Positions 6,327 to 9,080 of a stretch of 9,080 nucleotides of DNA are shown piece after piece; position 1 is the stretch's first letter; each line of letters opens with the position of its first letter. The stretch comes from Bacteroidota bacterium (GTDB lineage Bacteria > Bacteroidota > Bacteroidia > Bacteroidales > UBA1556), in the NCBI GenBank assembly GCA_003648395.1, contig QMPB01000141.1, positions 1 through 9,080 of the forward strand, given 5' to 3'. The notes beneath the pieces were generated by a model, which ran no database searches, had not been told where the DNA came from, and saw nothing but the letters and a program-made list of their open reading frames with translations. Position numbers and translations under genes: made by a program.

Positions 6327-7030
6327 TAAAAGAAGCAATAATACTTGCAGGAGGTTTTGGTACTCGATTGAGAGAGGTTCTGGAGAATACCACCAAACCA
6401 ATGGCTCCTATTAATGGGAAACCATTTTTAGAATATCAAATTAATTACCTTAAAAACTTTGGAATAAATAGAGTAGTTATGGCTGTTGGCTATCTCTCTG
6501 AACAAATTGTTGAGCATTTTCATAATAATTTTCATGGTGTTGAAATAGTTTATACTCAAGAAGAAACTCCTTTGGGTACAGGTGGAGGAATTAAATATGC
6601 TTTCTCAAAAATTAATGGTAATGAAGCCATTGTCGTAAATGGAGATACACTATTTGATATTGATTTAGTTAATTTCTATAAATTTCATAAATCTAAGAGT
6701 AGTAGTTTTTCATTGGCACTTCGTCAGTTAGATGATGTTAGAAGGTTTGGAAGTGTAATATTAAAAGAGAATAATCTAATTACTAAATTTGCCGAGAAAG
6801 GACAATTTCAAGGTAAAGGACTGATTAATGGTGGAGTTTATATTATTGACAGTAAGTTCTTTCAGGAATTGGATTTACCAGAAAAATTTTCTTTGGAGAA
6901 TGATGTATTTGAGAAATATTACAAAGATGGACTTTTCTTTGGAGAAATATTTACCGATTATTTTTTAGATATTGGCATTCCAAGTGATTATGAAAAAGCA
7001 CAAGATGACTTCAAAAACTTCAAATATTAA
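6323..7030 (+). CDS. hddC: Sugar-phosphate nucleotidyltransferase, probable D-glycero-alpha-D-manno-heptose-1-phosphate guanylyltransferase
   Basis: This 235-residue GT-A-fold nucleotidyltransferase should join heptose 1-phosphate to a nucleotide, releasing pyrophosphate. It shows the nucleotide loop LAGGFGTRLRE (8-18), TKPMAPINGKPFLEYQ (24-39) with K25, PLGTGGGI (83-90), the metal-binding NGDTLFD (106-112) with D108, and FLDIGIPSDY (214-223) with the second metal aspartate D216. It belongs to the NTP_transferase family and is not the cytidylyltransferase-like HldE type, so GDP- rather than ADP-heptose is the likely product; that rests on its place between gmhA and gmhB. Without this context it could be a mannose- or glucose-1-phosphate nucleotidyltransferase. 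It starts within the gmhA stop (ATGA) and its end overlaps the phosphatase start by 26 bp. Confidence 0.82.
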   Translation: MIKEAIILAGGFGTRLREVLENTTKPMAPINGKPFLEYQINYLKNFGINRVVMAVGYLSEQIVEHFHNNFHGVEIVYTQEETPLGTGGGIKYAFSKINGNEAIVVNGDTLFDIDLVNFYKFHKSKSSSFSLALRQLDDVRRFGSVILKENNLITKFAEKGQFQGKGLINGGVYIIDSKFFQELDLPEKFSLENDVFEKYYKDGLFFGEIFTDYFLDIGIPSDYEKAQDDFKNFKY

Positions 7031-7577
7031 AGAGATCATCAATGATGGTGATTGGACTTTGTTTCTTGATAGAGATGGAGTAATAAATCGTCGTCTTGTG
7101 GATGATTATGTAAAAAAAACTAGTGAGTTTGAATTTCTTCCTAAAGTGCTCGAATCTATTGCAATTTTCTCTAAAGTGTTTAAATATGTATTTATAGTTA
7201 CCAATCAGCAAGGTATAGGCAAAGGGCTAATGAGTGAGGCTGATTTGGAGATTATTCATAGAAAGATGGTTCAAAAAATTGAAGCCCAAGGAGGCAGAAT
7301 AGATAAAATATATCATTGCCCCGATTTAGCTTCAAGTAATAGCGAAAACAGAAAACCAGAAATAGGAATGGCTCTTCAAGCCCAAAAAGATTTCCCTGAT
7401 ATAGAATTTTCAAAATCTCTAATGGCAGGAGACAGTAAAGGCGATATTAGATTTGGTAAAAATACAGGAATGACTACTGTTTTTATTAATTCCGATAAAC
7501 TTGATACTGATTTTGATGCAGATTTTGCTTTTGAGAGTTTGGGGAAGTTTGGGGATGAGATAGGGATAATAGATTAA
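7005..7577 (+). CDS. gmhB: HAD-family D-glycero-D-manno-heptose-1,7-bisphosphate 7-phosphatase
   Basis: GmhB removes the 7-phosphate from heptose 1,7-bisphosphate before nucleotide transfer. From ATG 7005 the protein has 190 residues with the HAD motifs: FLDRDGVIN (D22 nucleophile, D24 acid/base), IVTNQQGIGKG (T66-N67), K117 in NRKPEIGM, and AGDSKGDI (D143, D147). The loop between motifs II and III keeps only C105 (YHCPDL); the histidine and the C-x-C pair that bind zinc in E. coli-type GmhB are absent and the loop is short. The start is uncertain: ATG 6990 (five residues longer) and TTG 6972 are also in frame, all overlapping hddC; I prefer 7005 because the family starts shortly before the first motif. 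The 3' end holds a perfect 10-bp tandem duplication (7536-7555). A histidinol-phosphatase is the alternative, but the neighbours favour heptose. Confidence 0.85.
   Translation: MTSKTSNIKEIINDGDWTLFLDRDGVINRRLVDDYVKKTSEFEFLPKVLESIAIFSKVFKYVFIVTNQQGIGKGLMSEADLEIIHRKMVQKIEAQGGRIDKIYHCPDLASSNSENRKPEIGMALQAQKDFPDIEFSKSLMAGDSKGDIRFGKNTGMTTVFINSDKLDTDFDADFAFESLGKFGDEIGIID
7536..7555 (+). repeat. Perfect 10-bp tandem duplication at the 3' end of gmhB
   Basis: AGTTTGGGGA occurs twice in direct succession within the last 42 bases of the coding sequence. Ten is not a multiple of three, so gain or loss of one copy changes the C-terminal reading frame. With one copy the frame would read ESLGMR and stop at once, about ten residues shorter than the present ending. 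Confidence 0.9.
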
Positions 7578-7582
7578 TTTTT

Positions 7583-8686
7583 TTATACCCCATCAAAGTA
7601 CCCCTTCAACTCGCCATGAGGAACTGAAATACAAATCCTAGAATACTTCTTACTATATTCAATATTATCTTTGGTAAAATAGTATAATCCTACACTGCCA
7701 ATTTTATCCTTTAGCAATTCTTCTTCACTCATATTTACCACAGCAAATATTCCCACAGGATAAGAATCTTTATAAAATTCCTCAGCTAACAAACCTTTAG
7801 CTTTAAGGTACTCTATATTCAAGTTCATATCTTCTATGGTTTTTCTACGGAAATCTTTCCCTGCTTTTTGTCCTTCTTTTGTAACAAGAATATTGTAAAC
7901 TAAAAGCTGTGCAAAGGCATTTATTCCATTGGTAGCATATAGAATATTGATGTTTAACTCACCATTAAATTCCTGATTATTAGAATGAATATAGCCCAAT
8001 CGCTGACCACTTAATCCCATTGCTTTACTAAAACTATCTACAATTATTACATTGTCATATTTAATTAGCTCTGAGTAGAATGTGTCATCTTCTTCGTAGA
8101 AAAGTTTACGATATGGGCTGTCCCAAATAATAGAAACATTGTTTCTGTAAAGTTCAGCAACAACTTCCAAAAGCATTTTATCATCATATTTATTGCCTAT
8201 TGGATTGTTTGGGTCGCAAATGAGAACAGCTTTTCCAGATAATTTTTCTTTATTTTCTAAAAGAAAATCAAAAGAAGAATAAGATGAATTCTCAACCTTA
8301 TTAATCTTCATAATATTGGTATAAGCACCCCAATAAAATTCTGGAATAAGAACCTCGGTAGCATTTAGAGTCTTGAAAACCAAGTCTAAAGCATTCATTC
8401 CTCCGGCAGTAACAAAAATATTATTTGAGGAAGTATGATTATGAAAATAGTATTTATTAATGGCATCACGTAGCTTTAGAAGCCCCGAATTTGGAGGATA
8501 AACTTGAAGCTCTTTGGAGTTGAAATCAATCAATGGAATAACCTCTGATAAGTCGATATTAGTAACAGATGGCACCCCTCTATTTAGTCTTAAATAATTC
8601 TCACCACTTTCAGATTCCAGTTTGTTTAGCAATTCTCCAATCTTAACTATTGCTGAATACTTTGCTCCGCTATGTTTTATTTTCAT
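7583..8686 (-). CDS. Fold-type I PLP-dependent aminotransferase (class I/II), substrate unknown
   Basis: This 367-residue protein is a class I/II aminotransferase in the AspC/HisC superfamily. Visible sites are the cofactor phosphate loop TAGGMNAL (93-100), CDPNNPIGN (157-165) with N161, WDSPYRK (188-194) with D189 to the pyridine nitrogen and Y192, SFSKAMGLSGQRLGY (218-232) with Schiff-base lysine K221 and phosphate-binding R229, and SRICIS (349-354) with R350, the likely substrate-carboxylate arginine. The active site looks complete. The length is slightly under the usual 380-400 residues, mainly a short N-terminus. It is tail to tail with gmhB, 5 bp apart, and 90 bp downstream of the outer-membrane protein gene; neither context tells the substrate. 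I found no good promoter box before it. Family confidence is high; amino donor and acceptor cannot be read. Confidence 0.9.
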   Translation of the reverse strand: MKIKHSGAKYSAIVKIGELLNKLESESGENYLRLNRGVPSVTNIDLSEVIPLIDFNSKELQVYPPNSGLLKLRDAINKYYFHNHTSSNNIFVTAGGMNALDLVFKTLNATEVLIPEFYWGAYTNIMKINKVENSSYSSFDFLLENKEKLSGKAVLICDPNNPIGNKYDDKMLLEVVAELYRNNVSIIWDSPYRKLFYEEDDTFYSELIKYDNVIIVDSFSKAMGLSGQRLGYIHSNNQEFNGELNINILYATNGINAFAQLLVYNILVTKEGQKAGKDFRRKTIEDMNLNIEYLKAKGLLAEEFYKDSYPVGIFAVVNMSEEELLKDKIGSVGLYYFTKDNIEYSKKYSRICISVPHGELKGYFDGV

Positions 8687-8776
8687 TGTAATAGAGTATT
8701 ATTTTAGAACACAGATGACATGGGAATAACTGATAATTACTAATAATTTAATGGGTCCCAATATCTTTTATAGCTA

Positions 8777-9080
8777 CTAAAATAAGTAGTTTAGTCCAAT
8801 ATACAACCCACTCTTTCCATCCTGAGGATTTCCAGCCATACCATAATCAGCAGTTACAATAAAGTTATTATTAAGAGCAAAATGCAATCCTAAACCATAG
8901 CTGATATGAAAAGCTTCATCTTGATAATTTAATTGTTTAAGGTTTTCTTTTTTAGTTTTAGTTGCAGAAGCGGTTACGCCACTTTTATCAAAATCATGAA
9001 ATTGTACAACTCTAGCAGCATCCATAAATGTACCCAAAGTGATAGTGAAATTCTGATTAAATAATACAGTATTCACAAAA
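8777..9080 (-). CDS. Omp85/BamA-like outer-membrane beta-barrel protein, C-terminal end (start outside window)
   Basis: The minus-strand frame is open to the window edge and ends in TAG at 8777-8779, giving about 100 residues of C-terminal sequence; no real start codon is visible, as the GTG at 9076 lies inside a strand. The pattern is alternating beta strands of a barrel: FNQNFTITLGTFMDAARVVQ, then a charged lysine-rich loop, then ISYGLGLHFALNNNFIVTAD, and a final strand GLYIGLNYLF ending in phenylalanine, the usual recognition signal for barrel assembly. The D-YG-A----DG-SGLYI-LN-LF ending closely matches Bacteroidota Omp85 (surface antigen) proteins. Whether it is BamA, a TamA-like protein or another Omp85 member cannot be told without the POTRA part. 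It precedes the aminotransferase on the same strand, but 90 bp apart. Confidence 0.72.
   Translation of the reverse strand, partial: FVNTVLFNQNFTITLGTFMDAARVVQFHDFDKSGVTASATKTKKENLKQLNYQDEAFHISYGLGLHFALNNNFIVTADYGMAGNPQDGKSGLYIGLNYLF

Noticed and set aside
7020..7211. Minus-strand frame opposite gmhB
   Set aside because: It is an antisense shadow of the HAD motif I region and has no supporting features.
7575..7586. T-run after gmhB as a Rho-independent terminator
   Set aside because: The run of T bases is real, but no stem precedes it; the upstream bases form a G-rich tandem repeat without a complementary arm.
8687..8776. Spacer between the outer-membrane protein and aminotransferase genes as a promoter or terminator
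   Set aside because: There is no TAnnTTTG match and no stem with a T-run; TGGGTCCCA is a nine-base palindrome too short to interpret.
1..9080. CRISPR array, tRNA, rRNA, insertion sequence or phage genes
   Set aside because: There is no regularly spaced repeat series, no cloverleaf-like sequence with the conserved T-loop, no transposase motif and no phage-like protein; all long frames are explained by chromosomal genes.

Overview
The window is AT-rich, densely packed DNA that looks like the chromosome of a member of the Bacteroidota. Four things support this: a secreted nuclease ending in a type IX secretion (Por) C-terminal sorting domain; a dihydroorotase with the DQVHFRDPG form of the metal motif that I associate with this phylum; promoter boxes of the TAnnTTTG type at sensible distances from three genes; and an Omp85-type barrel end closely resembling Bacteroidota proteins. 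I see no rRNA, tRNA, CRISPR array, insertion sequence or phage gene.

Layout. Bases 1-332 (+) are the C-terminal end of a phosphate butyryl/acetyltransferase. It converges on a leftward block: a PgpH-like membrane HD-domain cyclic-di-AMP phosphodiesterase (366-2432), a QueD/PTPS-family enzyme (2514-2966), a secreted endonuclease I (2963-4027) and dihydroorotase pyrC (4060-5418). Transcription of the last three probably runs pyrC, then nuclease, then queD, with a 32-bp gap and then an ATGA overlap. The phosphodiesterase has its own candidate promoter, so close to its ATG that its mRNA may be almost leaderless.

A divergent intergenic region (5419-5753) separates pyrC from a rightward three-gene heptose cassette: gmhA (5754-6326), an HddC-type sugar-phosphate nucleotidyltransferase (6323-7030) and a GmhB-type phosphatase (7005-7577). 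The genes overlap and probably form one translationally coupled operon for an activated heptose, most likely GDP-D-glycero-D-manno-heptose. The heptose-7-phosphate kinase that the route needs is not in the window. The intergenic region is rich in structure: two operator-like palindromes, a GC-rich hairpin, an inverted repeat about 80-90 bp long and three tandem TTGCG-type octamers. It may hold an interspersed repeat element.

The right end is leftward again: a fold-type I PLP aminotransferase (7583-8686), tail to tail with gmhB at a 5-bp gap, and the C-terminal end of an Omp85/BamA-like outer-membrane protein (8777-9080).

I found no clear case of a wholly new system. The best leads are the kinase-less heptose cassette with a phosphatase that has lost the usual zinc loop, the grouping of a secreted DNase with pyrimidine and deazapurine/pterin genes, and the structured pyrC-gmhA intergenic region.
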